From: Bacillus sp. REN3 | Lineage (GTDB): Bacteria; Bacillota; Bacilli; Bacillales; Cytobacillaceae | Length of the DNA: 64,000 nt | Direction of reading: 5' to 3' | Assembly: GCF_017912555.1 (NCBI RefSeq) | Contig: NZ_JAERSD010000002.1 | Span: 204,392-268,391 of the forward strand | Part shown: positions 37,138-46,423 of the stretch, in pieces | Layout: every line of letters starts with the position of its first letter | Position numbering within the stretch: position 1 is the first letter of the stretch | Position numbers and translations under genes: made by a program | Notes under the pieces: generated by a model | What the model was told of the DNA's origin: nothing | Databases searched by the model: none | Seen by the model: only the letters and a program-made list of their open reading frames with translations

Positions 37138-37239
37138 TCAGGAAACCGCTGAAAATCCATCTATCCTGATGCCACCCCTAGTTGCCTGTACCAGCGTCGG
37201 CCAGATTTCAATTCTGGTTTTTGAGAACGGGGGTGGCAT
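37138..37239 (-). CDS. Possible 33-residue reading frame bounded by a 10-bp inverted repeat
   Basis: ATG at 37239 lies about nine bases after AAAGGAG. The 33 codons start MPPPFSKTRIEIWP and end in DGFSAVS. The start region ATGCCACCCC is the exact reverse complement of GGGGTGGCAT near the end of the frame, so the message could fold into a long hairpin with an inner CCAGA/TCTGG stem. The frame may be a real small gene, or the element may be a structured RNA. No family is recognised. It lies 149 bases upstream of the M23 gene on the same strand. Confidence 0.35.
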   Translation of the reverse strand: MPPPFSKTRIEIWPTLVQATRGGIRIDGFSAVS

Positions 37240-37612
37240 GGGACTAAGCTCCTTTGCCGCACCATCTATGATACTTATTACCTATGGATCCAGCTTCATC
37301 CTCTAAGCAGTGATCCTTTCCCAGCGTTCATTCCACACGGAAAAAGCCGCGGGCGATAGCTGGACTGAATAGGAAACGAACCGGTTTTTTTCATCGGTGG
37401 GAACTGGTGAACAACATATGTAAATTCCAATTTGCGTGATATCAACAAACTGCGGAATCATGCTTTTTATTTCGAGATTTCGAGAACATTTCGCGGAATA
37501 GCGTCTGAGCAGGAGTATTTTTTCAATAAAAGGAGTTTATTAACCATCTGGAACGAAGTTTGCACGATAGATTGCTCTCATTTCAGTGAAAACAGATTTA
37601 TGCCTAAAGACA
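37240..37612. other. Intergenic stretch before the serine dehydratase genes
   Basis: Apart from the terminator at its right end, I see no supported gene, known riboswitch or repeat here. A 76-codon frame on the plus strand lacks a ribosome binding site. Confidence 0.5.
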
Positions 37613-37640
37613 AAATAAAACGCCTGCTTCACGCAGGCGT
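37613..37640 (-). terminator. Terminator of the serine dehydratase operon
   Basis: ACGCCTGC/GCAGGCGT form an 8-bp stem with a five-base loop, followed by TTTATTTTG on the minus strand. Confidence 0.9.
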
Positions 37641-37646
37641 CCCTCA

Positions 37647-38549
37647 TCATTTCAGCAGATAATCTACTAGTTTCGCTTTTGGTTTCCCAAAAATCTCTTC
37701 CTCAAGGCGTCGGCCGGTCGGTGTTGCGGCGAGTCCGCCTTCCGCGGTCTCCCGCAAAGCCGAAGGCATGGTTTCCCCTATGGCGTACATCGCGCCGATG
37801 ACTTCGTCGCACGGAATCCGGCTGGTCACGCCCGCAAGCGCCATATCGGCAGCGGTGATTGCGTTGGAAGCACCCATCGCGTTCCGCTTCACGCAAGGAA
37901 CTTCAACAAGGCCGGCGACCGGATCGCAGACGAGGCCGAGCATGTTCTTCAGCGTGATTGCGAAGGCTTCAGCTGACTGCTGCGGAGTGCCTCCTGCCAT
38001 CTCGACAATCGCTGCGGCCGCCATGCCCGCTGCCGATCCAACCTCGGCCTGGCAGCCGCCGGCAGCTCCTGAAATCGAGGCGTTATTGGCGACAACGAAT
38101 CCGAATGCGGCGGTCGTGAACAGGTACTCGATCATTTCCATGCGTGTCGGCTTCAGCTTTTCTTTTACCGCGAAAAGCGTGCCCGGCACGACGCCAGCAG
38201 ATCCTGCAGTCGGCGTTGCGCAGATAATGCCCATCGCAGCATTCACTTCATTCGTCGCGACTGCCTTGCTGACGGCATCAAGGAGCAGATTGCCGGAAAG
38301 CGATTTGCCGTTTTCAATGTATTTTTGCAGCAGAACGGCATCCCCGCCGGTAAGCCCGGAATGGGACTTCACGCCGTTCAATCCGCGTTCAACCGCCCGT
38401 TCCATGACGGAAAGATTGTTGTCCATCTGGGCAATGATATCTTCACGCGAACGGCCAGTAACTTCTATTTCCTGCCGAATCATGACTTCGGCGATTTTGA
38501 CTTTATTTTGCTCTGCGAGTTCAACAAGCTCGGCAACATTTCGAAACAT
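37647..38549 (-). CDS. sdaAA: L-serine dehydratase, iron-sulfur-dependent, alpha subunit
   Basis: Catalytic subunit of 300 residues that deaminates L-serine to pyruvate and ammonia with a [4Fe-4S] cluster. Conserved cysteine segments are CATPTAGSAGVVPG, GGCQAEVGSAAG and CDPVAGLVEVPCVKRNAMGA. It follows sdaAB by 24 bases, and together they form the two-subunit Bacillus-type enzyme. The operon also carries a membrane protein and a regulator, which fits serine uptake and use. Confidence 0.96.
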   Translation of the reverse strand: MFRNVAELVELAEQNKVKIAEVMIRQEIEVTGRSREDIIAQMDNNLSVMERAVERGLNGVKSHSGLTGGDAVLLQKYIENGKSLSGNLLLDAVSKAVATNEVNAAMGIICATPTAGSAGVVPGTLFAVKEKLKPTRMEMIEYLFTTAAFGFVVANNASISGAAGGCQAEVGSAAGMAAAAIVEMAGGTPQQSAEAFAITLKNMLGLVCDPVAGLVEVPCVKRNAMGASNAITAADMALAGVTSRIPCDEVIGAMYAIGETMPSALRETAEGGLAATPTGRRLEEEIFGKPKAKLVDYLLK

Positions 38550-38573
38550 GGCTTGTCCTCCTGATGTTTACTA

Positions 38574-39242
38574 TTAATCGACCAGCCGGATGACCTGGGT
38601 GACGCCTGGCAGGAAACTCAGTTCCGCAAACGAGCCGTCATCGATCTGGTGGTCCATTTCGATTACCATGACAGCCACATCGCCGCGGTCCTTCCGCGAC
38701 ACCTCCATATGGCCGATATTGATTTCATTCCTCGAAAGTATGCTTGTGACGGCGGAAATCATCCCGAAGCGGTCCTCATGGAGGACAAGGATTGCCGGGT
38801 TTGCACCGGATAGCTTCAATTTGAACGAGTTGATTTCGGTGATTTCAATCGTGCCGCCGCCAATCGAGATCCCGATGAGTTCAAGTTCTTTCCCCTCACC
38901 GTCATACAGATTGATTTTAACCGTATTCGGATGCTCTGTCACGGCATTTTCTGTTAAAAATTGAACTTCGATTCCTGTTTCCTCCGCAATTTTCAACGCA
39001 TCAGGAATCCGATCATCGAATGTATCAAAATCAAGGATGCCCGCGACAAGTGCCAAGTCGGTCCCATGCCCTTTATATGTTTTGGCAAACGAACCGTACA
39101 ATGAGATGACCGCCTTTGTCGGCTGCTTTTCAAAAAGCGTCCTTGCCACCCTTCCGATTCTTGCTGCCCCCGCTGTATGCGAGCTCGATGGCCCGATCAT
39201 GACAGGGCCGATAATATCAAATGCAGACCGATATTTCATCAT
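38574..39242 (-). CDS. sdaAB: L-serine dehydratase, iron-sulfur-dependent, beta subunit
   Basis: Subunit of 222 residues. The N-terminal part has GPVMIGPSSSHTAGAARIGR, the segment shared with single-chain serine dehydratases. The C-terminal ~75 residues form an ACT domain (AILVLHEDRFGMISAVTSIL), a likely amino acid sensing or dimer site. It sits 18 bases downstream of the membrane protein gene. Confidence 0.96.
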   Translation of the reverse strand: MMKYRSAFDIIGPVMIGPSSSHTAGAARIGRVARTLFEKQPTKAVISLYGSFAKTYKGHGTDLALVAGILDFDTFDDRIPDALKIAEETGIEVQFLTENAVTEHPNTVKINLYDGEGKELELIGISIGGGTIEITEINSFKLKLSGANPAILVLHEDRFGMISAVTSILSRNEINIGHMEVSRKDRGDVAVMVIEMDHQIDDGSFAELSFLPGVTQVIRLVD

Positions 39243-39260
39243 TCAACGCTCCTTTATACC

Positions 39261-40322
39261 TTAAACGGCAAGCTTTCCAGCACTGACTGCTGCTTCTTTC
39301 TGCCCATGCACTTCTTTTAATTGGTCAACCGTCTTGATTTTATAGTTTTTGAAGATAAGGGATCCAATGAATCCGCTGATCAGCCCAGTAGCTGCACAGG
39401 AAAGGGCAATGATGGTCACCTTCACAGGATCATTGAAGCCGTACATGACAGCCAGTCCAGCAATCGGTGTTGCCGTACCTGTTGCATTGTTGATCAAGCC
39501 GGAAAGCGAAATGATTACGCCAGCTCCCGCTCCCCCGATAAAATTGGTCACATAAACCGGGATCGGATTAGCGGAAATAATATGCGCCTGAGTCAATGGC
39601 TCGATTGCAACCGCAATGGTTGTCTTCCTGTCACCGAATTTCATGCGGTCAAACAGGATATAGTTCATGAAGGAAGAACCGAATACCGACAAGGCACCGA
39701 TGGCCATCGGAACCCCTGTTAGCCCGAGCATCGCCGTCAGGGCCATTGAACTTAATGGAGCCGTCGCGACAACCGTGATTACTCCGCCAAGGATGATTCC
39801 CATCAGGACCGGGTTGCTGTTGGCTGTCTCGGTGATGATTCCGCCTATATTCAAAAGCGTCGCGTCCACAACCGGAGTCATGCCCGTCGCAATCAAACGG
39901 ACAAGCGGAGCCCCAATCAAGATGACGACAATCAAATCCAGGCCGCCCGGAACTTTTTTCTCTATCACTTTCACCAGGAAAGCAACCAAATAGCCAGCAA
40001 TGAACCCCGGAAGAAGCCCAAGTCCGGCAACAGAAACTCCAAGCAGCATCGCATAAACCGGAGAGACACCGACTGCCAGGGCAACAAGCGCTGCAGCAGC
40101 AACGCCGCCCATGCTTCCGGCAGCATCCCCGACTTCTCCCAAAAATTCAATTTTCAACAGGTCGCCGCCTACATATCTCTGGAATGCTTCGACGAGGAAT
40201 GCGGCCACTGCGGCATTCGCCAGTGCGGCCATTGCCTTCATCCCTTTCGGCGCTTTGAAGCTGAATAGCGAGAATAATCCCAAAACCAATAATAACAACA
40301 CTGTTCCCTTGATGATTTCCAT
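39261..40322 (-). CDS. PfoR/COG3641-type membrane protein, putative serine transporter
   Basis: Polytopic membrane protein of 353 residues with about ten helices rich in Gly and Ala, in the PTS EIIC-like (PfoR, COG3641) group. Despite the EIIC label, such proteins lack phosphorylation domains. Its place between a regulator and the serine dehydratase genes suggests that it moves serine or a serine product; this is inference from context only. ATG start, 36-base gap to the upstream regulator gene. Confidence 0.8.
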   Translation of the reverse strand: MEIIKGTVLLLLVLGLFSLFSFKAPKGMKAMAALANAAVAAFLVEAFQRYVGGDLLKIEFLGEVGDAAGSMGGVAAAALVALAVGVSPVYAMLLGVSVAGLGLLPGFIAGYLVAFLVKVIEKKVPGGLDLIVVILIGAPLVRLIATGMTPVVDATLLNIGGIITETANSNPVLMGIILGGVITVVATAPLSSMALTAMLGLTGVPMAIGALSVFGSSFMNYILFDRMKFGDRKTTIAVAIEPLTQAHIISANPIPVYVTNFIGGAGAGVIISLSGLINNATGTATPIAGLAVMYGFNDPVKVTIIALSCAATGLISGFIGSLIFKNYKIKTVDQLKEVHGQKEAAVSAGKLAV

Positions 40323-40358
40323 GCTGCACTCTCCTTTTTTTATGTCTGCATTGTATGG

Positions 40359-41033
40359 TTACCGCACCTTGACCGGCTCCTCAAGATGATACTCATTCTG
40401 GGTCCTGATTTTATGGAGATAGTTGTAGACAGTATACTTGGAAACTCCCAATACTGATGCCAGATACTCAGTTGAGCCTTTTATCAGAAAGGCCCCTTTC
40501 ACTTCAAGCAAGCGGACACATTCAATTTTCTCCTCCAGCGTCAGCAATGAAGGCGCTTTCTTGAAACTTGTCAGTACCTGGTCTACCATGTTCTGGATGA
40601 CATCCTGGACAGTCGTATAAAAATTCTCGGACTTGTCCTCTGCCGCATCAAAGTTTATGAACTCTTCCAGCTCCGCCCCGTATTGCATCATCAACGAAAT
40701 ATCATAGTTTATGCAAAGAGCGCCAATCACCTTTTCCTCATCATCCCGCAGGAATACAGTAGAAGATTTCATCGTAATCCCATGTCCGGATTTTGTTTTG
40801 TAATTCGGGATGTCTTCTATATCAGATGGATGCTTTGCCAGTTCGTTCAGCACAAGGTCCGTGATTGGACAGCCAATCTCCCGCCCGGTCACATTCCCCG
40901 CAAGATAGATAAGCGATTTTTTCAGATCAGCAAGATCATGGACTGCGACTTCGCAGCGGGAACCGAACATTTTCACCAGCATATCCGCTGTCCGCATCGC
41001 CAGGTTAAAAACTGGCGCATTCTTCTCTTCCAA
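40359..41033 (-). CDS. YheO-like PAS/HTH transcriptional regulator
   Basis: DNA-binding regulator of 224 residues. An N-terminal YheO-type PAS-like domain (VAVHDLADLKKSLIYLAGNVTGREIG) is followed by a C-terminal helix-turn-helix (ECVRLLEVKGAF…STEYLASVLGVSKYTVYNYL). DauR of Pseudomonas, an arginine racemisation regulator, is the characterised relative. First gene of the serine dehydratase operon, so it probably senses serine or a related amino acid and controls its own operon. Confidence 0.9.
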   Translation of the reverse strand: MEEKNAPVFNLAMRTADMLVKMFGSRCEVAVHDLADLKKSLIYLAGNVTGREIGCPITDLVLNELAKHPSDIEDIPNYKTKSGHGITMKSSTVFLRDDEEKVIGALCINYDISLMMQYGAELEEFINFDAAEDKSENFYTTVQDVIQNMVDQVLTSFKKAPSLLTLEEKIECVRLLEVKGAFLIKGSTEYLASVLGVSKYTVYNYLHKIRTQNEYHLEEPVKVR

Positions 41034-41106
41034 TTCCAGCCCTCCCTATTATGTAAGCGATTCCATTCCTTTTCAAAAAAATACCTTTTTTCTTCAAGGC
41101 ATAGAC

Positions 41107-41134
41107 ATCATAACATAAAATTAGTAGAGTTCAA
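41107..41134 (-). promoter_or_regulatory. SigA promoter of the serine dehydratase operon
   Basis: TTGAAC (41134-41129), 16-base spacer and TATGAT (41112-41107), about 75 bases before the regulator start codon. Confidence 0.6.
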
Positions 41135-41193
41135 ATAAAATTTTAATAGTTACAAAAAAATTGTAACAACCTTTGTCAGATTTTTGTCAGCAC

Positions 41194-41222
41194 AAAAAAC
41201 CACCTCTCCAAAAGAGAGATGG
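41194..41222 (-). terminator. Terminator of the diguanylate cyclase gene
   Basis: CCATCTCTC and GAGAGGTGG pair (one G-U) around TTTTG and are followed by TTTTTTG, immediately after the stop codon. Confidence 0.88.
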
Positions 41223-42251
41223 TCAATTGACACTTACCCGGTTCCTGCCGCAATGTTTTGACTCGTACAATGCTTTATCCGCCCTGCCCAAAAGCGTATC
41301 GGTATCATCGCCCGGCCGGTACTCCGCTATGCCAAAGCTTGCGGTCAGCTTGCCAGCCTCCTTGAACCGATGCTGTTCGACCAGCTTTCGGAGATACTCC
41401 GCCTTTTTCCATACTTGATTTCCTGTAGAATCGGTGAACAGGATGAATTCCTCCCCGCCCCAGCGGCCAAAGCAGTCGCCCTTTTCCAGGTTCTCCGACA
41501 CCAAGGCGGAAAGCTCTTTTAACACACAATCACCAATCTTATGGCCATAACGGTCATTGACCCTTTTAAAATGGTCGATATCGAAAAAGATGATTGAAAA
41601 CAGCCTGTGTTCCTGCCTAGCAGCAGTCAGTCTCTCTCCCAGCCACTCATCGATTCTTCTCCTATTGGCAATCGCGGTTAATGAATCCACATACGCATGC
41701 TTCCGGAAAATCTCAATCTCCGTATAAGCTCTGAACAAATACTGTGCATAATAGAGAACCAGGATATAGACAAGATTGGCAAAATAAAACTGGCTGATCG
41801 AATCAATCGATTCGGATGATAGATGCTTAACATCCAGCAAGCCGATGGAAAGCGTGACAAGAAATATCCCTACGGAAAAAAACAAACCCTTCTTCGACCC
41901 GACCGTCACGAAGATCAGCATGAAGTATAAAGGCATCCAGACGATGAAATCCCCCAAATCGCCAACTCCAGTCCTTGCAAGCTGGCTATGGATCACTTCA
42001 TATACCGTGATGATATGGTAGACACTGATCAATAATAGATTGGAGTATTCTCCAAAGCGCATTCCTTTTTTATAAAAGACCAGGAACCAGCTGAACACAA
42101 ACCAGGAAAATAAAGAAGCATTGATTGCCAGATCAATAGTATTGCCATGATTCATCAAACTATTGATCAAAACAGCCAGCGAAACGAACGGCAGCACCCA
42201 GAGATAGATACTCCGCTTCAGTTCATCAACCGACTCATACTTTTTAATCAT
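41223..42251 (-). CDS. Membrane GGDEF diguanylate cyclase
   Basis: Protein of about 342 residues. Five or six membrane helices (about 10-175) form an unclassified sensor. A GGDEF domain follows (DSLTAIANRRRIDEWL, FFDIDHFKRVNDRYGHKIGD, GRWGGEEFILF) that makes cyclic di-GMP. The active-site motif GGEEF is intact. The usual inhibitory RxxD site five residues before it reads EKGD, so product inhibition is probably absent. The ATG at 42251 is preferred because GGGAG lies ten bases upstream. Together with the HD-GYP protein at 17.7-18.9 kb it provides synthesis and breakdown of the messenger. Confidence 0.92.
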   Translation of the reverse strand: MIKKYESVDELKRSIYLWVLPFVSLAVLINSLMNHGNTIDLAINASLFSWFVFSWFLVFYKKGMRFGEYSNLLLISVYHIITVYEVIHSQLARTGVGDLGDFIVWMPLYFMLIFVTVGSKKGLFFSVGIFLVTLSIGLLDVKHLSSESIDSISQFYFANLVYILVLYYAQYLFRAYTEIEIFRKHAYVDSLTAIANRRRIDEWLGERLTAARQEHRLFSIIFFDIDHFKRVNDRYGHKIGDCVLKELSALVSENLEKGDCFGRWGGEEFILFTDSTGNQVWKKAEYLRKLVEQHRFKEAGKLTASFGIAEYRPGDDTDTLLGRADKALYESKHCGRNRVSVN

Positions 42252-42589
42252 CTTGTTCATCTCCCAAACGGATCGCATCGATTAGCCGACACGCTTCCTC
42301 AACACGGAACAACTGCTCCCTCGGTTTGCTTTGCGCCATTATCTCGCCCCGACCGTATTCATTCATATGATTCTTTTTTACTAGAGAAGTTTATTTTAAT
42401 CTATTTCAGAGGCGAATGAAAGAAGTAAAAAAAAGCTTTAGTTACTTTGTTCCTTCTCCTTCTTCCCCTGCCCGGTTGCCGGGAAACGTGGAGAATCGTC
42501 CAGTTTCTGCGATTCCTTATATCGTACCTGTCACTTTTTTTAAAAAAATGGTAAATTAGTTAGGAACAAAAAGGAAGGGAGCTTTTTCG

Positions 42590-42940
42590 ATGACAAACAA
42601 CGACCAAAACAACACATTGCCGCCTAAGACTTGTGAAATCGACCGCCTTGTTACAATGGAAGCTGATGTCAACAAAGTGCTGGAAGGCAAGAAAACGGCG
42701 ACACGCCGCAACGGTCGATACGCTGATGTGGGCGAAATCATGGTGCTGAAGGGCAAGAAATTCGTTGTGGATAACGTTTATTCCCAGTCACTTGGAGAAC
42801 TGAGCGATGAGGATGCCCATCGGGAGGGCTACGGGACAATCGAGGAATACAAGCAGTCGATCTTGTCCTATCATCCGGGAATGCCATGGCTGCCGCAAAT
42901 GCGAGTTTGGGTTCATGAGTTCAGCCCTGTTGAAGAATAA
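42590..42940 (+). CDS. ASCH domain protein
   Basis: Small protein of 116 residues with an ASCH domain: MEADVNKVLEGKKTATRRNGRY, then ADVGEIMVLKGKKFVVDNV and the tail MPWLPQMRVWVHEF. ASCH domains are PUA-like and bind RNA or modified nucleosides; some hydrolyse N4-acetylcytidine. The exact role here is unknown. The ATG is preceded by AAGGAAGGGAG. The next gene starts nine bases after its stop, so the two form an operon. Confidence 0.85.
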   Translation: MTNNDQNNTLPPKTCEIDRLVTMEADVNKVLEGKKTATRRNGRYADVGEIMVLKGKKFVVDNVYSQSLGELSDEDAHREGYGTIEEYKQSILSYHPGMPWLPQMRVWVHEFSPVEE

Positions 42941-42949
42941 TTTTTCCGC

Positions 42950-43390
42950 ATGGATCTAATTTACCGAACCATCATTTATTTACATGTTTCCAGTGTCATC
43001 GCTTCGATCGGCCCGTTCTTCATCGTCAGGCCGATTATAAAAAAACTCCCATTGGCTGAAGAAAAAGAATTGGCTGCCTACCTGACAACATTGCGGTCCA
43101 TTGTAAGGCTCTCCATGCATGCAGGCCACGTGCTGGTCGGAACCGGTATCCTCCTGGTGATTCTCGGACCGTGGAAATGGTCAGCCCCATGGATCGTCAT
43201 GACACTGGCGCTCATGTTTTCATCACTTTTTTTCCTCGCACGGGCCTTTTCGCCGACCCTGAAGAAATTCGGGGAGAAAGGCACCGACAAAGCCAGACTT
43301 TCAGCAAGGCTGCAGCGCACGATCTGGATATACATCATCCTCTTGATGTCCATGCTCTGGTTCATGGTCGTGAAGCCCGCACCCTGGTAA
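42950..43390 (+). CDS. Small four-helix membrane protein (DUF2269-like)
   Basis: A 146-residue protein with four predicted membrane helices, one at about residues 5-30 with an early conserved His (IYLHVSSVIASIGPFFI). It also has HAGHVLVGTGILL and a final WIYIILLMSMLWFMVV. The pattern recalls DUF2269/CopD-like proteins. No ribosome binding site is obvious; translation is probably coupled to the ASCH gene. Function unknown. Confidence 0.7.
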   Translation: MDLIYRTIIYLHVSSVIASIGPFFIVRPIIKKLPLAEEKELAAYLTTLRSIVRLSMHAGHVLVGTGILLVILGPWKWSAPWIVMTLALMFSSLFFLARAFSPTLKKFGEKGTDKARLSARLQRTIWIYIILLMSMLWFMVVKPAPW

Positions 43391-43408
43391 AGTCTGCTGG
43401 CATGACTA

Positions 43409-43436
43409 AGTCCGGGCTGGTGCCCGGACTTTTTAT
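43409..43436 (+). terminator. Terminator of the ASCH operon
   Basis: AGTCCGGGC/GCCCGGACT form a 9-bp perfect stem with a TGGT loop and a TTTTT tail. Confidence 0.93.
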
Positions 43437-43722
43437 ATGGATTGGAATATCCTCTCCAGGCTCTCCTTTTCACTTCTCTTGTTGCCGGCTGGAGTGCCTA
43501 GTCATCTTTTAGTGCTGGATTCCTGTTCATCTATTAATGTTTGATTCTAGTTCCATCCGGAAAACGTCCTTAATGTCTGCAGCACGCATGAACAACATCG
43601 TTCCGGCATCCTGGATCGCGGACGCTCTCTAAAAGCAAAACCGACTTGCAACTTCACCGGCAGCTTTTGATTAGCCCAATAACTCAGCGGACAATGTTCG
43701 TGATGGTCAAATGCCCAATAGC
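43437..43722. other. Intergenic stretch between the ASCH and ars operons
   Basis: No gene, known RNA or repeat is supported here, and I see no clear terminator for the ars operon. Confidence 0.4.
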
Positions 43723-44139
43723 TCATTCTTCGTGAGCGAAGCGCTTGATGCGGTCACCGATTTGATCACGGACACGCTGGAAGACAGCCCACTTCTCTTC
43801 TTCAGTGCCTTTTGCCTTTGCCGGATCATCGAAACCCCAGTGCTCGCGCCTTACTTGCGGAGGTGTTGCCGGGCAATGCTCATCCGCATGGCCGCAGAGC
43901 GTGACAACCAGGTCCGCATGGTTCAGGATTTCCGGGTCAATGACATCAGATGTGTGGCCGGAAATATCAATGCCCACTTCGTCCATCGCCTTGACTGCGT
44001 CCGGGTTCAAGCCGTGGGCTTCAAGGCCAGCGCTTTTCACATTCCATTCGCCGCCCAAGTATTTTTTTGCCCAGCCTTCAGCCATTTGGCTTCGGCAGGA
44101 GTTTCCTGTGCATAGAAAGTAAATTGTTTTCTTCGACAT
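43723..44139 (-). CDS. arsC: Arsenate reductase (thioredoxin-coupled)
   Basis: Enzyme of 138 residues that reduces arsenate to arsenite. It has the low-molecular-weight phosphatase fold with the P loop CTGNSCRS, and the redox pair in [13 protein letters not shown], giving the three cysteines (about 10, 82, 89) of the B. subtilis thioredoxin type. The ATG at 44139 has AGGGAG upstream; a longer frame is not supported. Last gene of arsR-arsB-arsC; it starts 17 bases after arsB. Confidence 0.96.
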   Translation of the reverse strand: MSKKTIYFLCTGNSCRSQMAEGWAKKYLGGEWNVKSAGLEAHGLNPDAVKAMDEVGIDISGHTSDVIDPEILNHADLVVTLCGHADEHCPATPPQVRREHWGFDDPAKAKGTEEEKWAVFQRVRDQIGDRIKRFAHEE

Positions 44140-44156
44140 CTTGAATCGCTCCCTTT

Positions 44157-45452
44157 TTAGATAATCCGCAGCCAAATATACAGGCCTGCCAATGTGATGA
44201 ATAATGTAGGTATGGTTAAAATGATACCAGTCTTGAAATAAGTCCCCCATGATATTTTTACACCTTTCAACGACAAGACATGGAGCCATAACAAAGTGGC
44301 CAGGGAACCGATCGGCGTGATCTTCGGACCGAGATCGGAGCCGATGACGTTAGCGTAAATCAACGCTTCTCGTGTGATACCAGTTGTATTCGTATCTGCT
44401 ATGGCCAGCGCATCGATCATGACGGTTGGCATATTGTTCATGATCGACGAAAGAATCGCCGCGATGAAACCCATCCCCACTGTAGCAGCGAACAAGCCTT
44501 GATCAGCCGCCAGCTGGATCACATCCGCAAGCAATTTGGTCAATCCCGCATTGCGCAGACCATAAACAACGACATACATCCCAATCGAGAAGAACACAAT
44601 CGCCCATGGCGCGCCTTTGATGACCTTTGCTGTATGGACCGCGGGGCTCCGCCGAGCCATTATTAAAAAGAAAATCGCGACTGCGCCGGCGATGAATGAA
44701 ACCGGAATTCCAAGGAATTCGCTGGTAAAATAACCGGTAAGCAGGATGCCGAGTACAAGCCACGAAAGGCGGAACATCTTGATATCCTTGATTGCATCAG
44801 ATGGTTTCTTTAAATCGGACAAATCATAATTGCGCGGGATGCTTTTACGGAAAAATAAGTATAAAACCAAAATACTTGCTGCCAATGAGAAAAAGTTCGG
44901 CACAATCATCCTTGATGCATATTCAACAAATCCGATATCAAAATAGTCAGCAGAAACAATGTTGACAAGGTTGCTGACAACCAGCGGCAGCGAAGTCGTA
45001 TCAGCGATGAATCCGCTCGCCATGATGAACGGGAACACCATTTTTTCTTCGAATTTCAGGTTCCGCACCATCGCAAGGACAATCGGAGTCAGGATCAGCG
45101 CAGCGCCATCGTTAGCGAATAATGCAGCTACCCCAGCCCCAAGCAGGGTAACATAGACAAACATCCTAGTGCCATTCCCTCGTGCGGTCCTGGCCATATG
45201 CAGCGCTGACCATTCGAAAAATCCGATTTCATCCAGGATAAGCGAAATGATGATCAAGGCAATAAATGTCAGGGTTGCATTCCAGACGATGCCGGTTACA
45301 TCAATGACATCCTGAAAAGAAACAACACCGAACAGTAAAGCTATTAACGCTCCTCCCATCGCCGACCAGCCGATGCTTAAGCCCTTAGGTTGCCAGATGA
45401 CCAGCGTCAGCGTGACAAGAAAGATGATTGAAGCAATAATCGAAAATGACAA
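44157..45452 (-). CDS. arsB: Arsenite efflux pump ArsB
   Basis: Membrane transporter of 431 residues with about 11-12 helices that exports arsenite. Family segments include [20 protein letters not shown] (about 113-132), the [15 protein letters not shown] segment and the late [20 protein letters not shown]. The start is TTG at 45452 with GGAGGTGCTTCAA directly before it. It lies 15 bases after arsR. Confidence 0.95.
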   Translation of the reverse strand: MSFSIIASIIFLVTLTLVIWQPKGLSIGWSAMGGALIALLFGVVSFQDVIDVTGIVWNATLTFIALIIISLILDEIGFFEWSALHMARTARGNGTRMFVYVTLLGAGVAALFANDGAALILTPIVLAMVRNLKFEEKMVFPFIMASGFIADTTSLPLVVSNLVNIVSADYFDIGFVEYASRMIVPNFFSLAASILVLYLFFRKSIPRNYDLSDLKKPSDAIKDIKMFRLSWLVLGILLTGYFTSEFLGIPVSFIAGAVAIFFLIMARRSPAVHTAKVIKGAPWAIVFFSIGMYVVVYGLRNAGLTKLLADVIQLAADQGLFAATVGMGFIAAILSSIMNNMPTVMIDALAIADTNTTGITREALIYANVIGSDLGPKITPIGSLATLLWLHVLSLKGVKISWGTYFKTGIILTIPTLFITLAGLYIWLRII

Positions 45453-45467
45453 ATTGAAGCACCTCCA

Positions 45468-45815
45468 TCAATTGCAGGAAATCCGTTTTCCCTGCTTCTC
45501 CAGCTCTATTAATTTTTCCTCTTGTCCAGGCACCGCTTCCAGTAGCATCTCGAGAAAATCGAAATATTCGTATTCCCTGTTCAATGAGTAGAAAATCCAC
45601 TGCCCCTTCCTGCTTTCATTTACCAGACCGGCATCCTTCAATTTCCTGATATGCTGGCTAATTGCGGGCTGGCTCGCATCAAACATCGCGACGAACTCAC
45701 ATACACAGCAGTCCTGATCTGCCAGAATCCTCATCATCGTCAATCGGGTTTTATCGCCCAGCAACTTGAGGATGGCTGCAGCCTGATCAATTTCAATTCT
45801 TTGAACAATATTCAT
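45468..45815 (-). CDS. arsR: Arsenic-responsive repressor ArsR
   Basis: Winged-helix repressor of 115 residues. The metalloid-binding motif CCVCEF lies in helix 3 and the recognition helix in ASQPAISQHIRKLKDAGLV. Arsenite binding to the cysteines releases it from DNA. The ATG at 45815 is chosen because GGAGGCGAAATCG precedes it; the longer frame to 45896 crosses the operator. First gene of the operon. Confidence 0.94.
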   Translation of the reverse strand: MNIVQRIEIDQAAAILKLLGDKTRLTMMRILADQDCCVCEFVAMFDASQPAISQHIRKLKDAGLVNESRKGQWIFYSLNREYEYFDFLEMLLEAVPGQEEKLIELEKQGKRISCN

Positions 45816-45841
45816 CGATTTCGCCTCCATTGCTTTATTAG

Positions 45842-45863
45842 CATATAACGATTTGCTTATATA
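45842..45863 (-). promoter_or_regulatory. ArsR operator
   Basis: CATATAA (45842-45848) and TTATATA (45857-45863) form an imperfect palindrome with an eight-base centre, 26 bases before the arsR start. This is the usual form and place of an SmtB/ArsR operator. Confidence 0.75.
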
Positions 45864-46289
45864 CTCAACCTGCTGAACGCATTTTTTTAATAACATAAAC
45901 TATTGCAACAATCCGGGACGCCCTTGTATATCCGGTTATCCAGCATGATTCCAGTTTCGAAAATGCTGATTATCAAAGGCATGGAAATTGGTCCAGAGAC
46001 CAGTTCAGCTGAGGCCGGCTTGCCCGACAGTAACTTTCTGAAATCGATTTATTCGCCTTCATCCTGTCTGTTATCACCAAGTCGACGATTTCCGGTTTTA
46101 TCTTTTATCTCGTTTAAAAGAAGTTGATTAAGAATGAAGGAGGCGGCTATGTAATCAATGGTCGGCAAAACAAATTGGAATGTTGCAGCATCAGGATCAA
46201 GGAAGCGGCTCCGAATCAGACAAGAAAAGAGCAACTTGCCGTGAAGAAGGCTTTCCAAACCGCTGGCGCTTTCCATTAATTGGACAAAC
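45864..46289. other. Gene-free stretch between ars operon and repeat block
   Basis: A 162-codon minus-strand frame runs through here into the phased repeats. It has no ribosome binding site, and much of it is repeat, so I do not call it. No RNA or promoter beyond the ars region is recognised. Confidence 0.5.
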
Positions 46290-46415
46290 GGGAGATTCCG
46301 TGGCTTGATTGGGAGATTACGACAAAGATTTGGGAGATTATCGAACTGGATCGGGAGAATATGGAACCAGATTGAGAGAATATCGGATCCTATTGGGAGA
46401 TTCCCCGATTTGGCA
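46290..46415 (+). repeat. Second 21-bp phased GGGAGATT array
   Basis: GGGAGATT or a one-to-two-base variant starts at 46290, 46311, 46332, 46353, 46374 and 46395, exactly 21 bp apart. The 13 bases between motifs vary. It is the same motif and spacing as in the 312-bp units at 7.0-8.5 kb, but on the opposite strand and without the rest of that unit. Confidence 0.92.
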
Positions 46416-46423
46416 ACAGAATT

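Noticed and set aside
37141-37180. Cobalamin riboswitch (GGAAACCGCTGAAAATCC…GCCAC on the plus strand)
   Set aside because: Only a short likeness; the following B12-box elements are missing and no plus-strand gene lies downstream.
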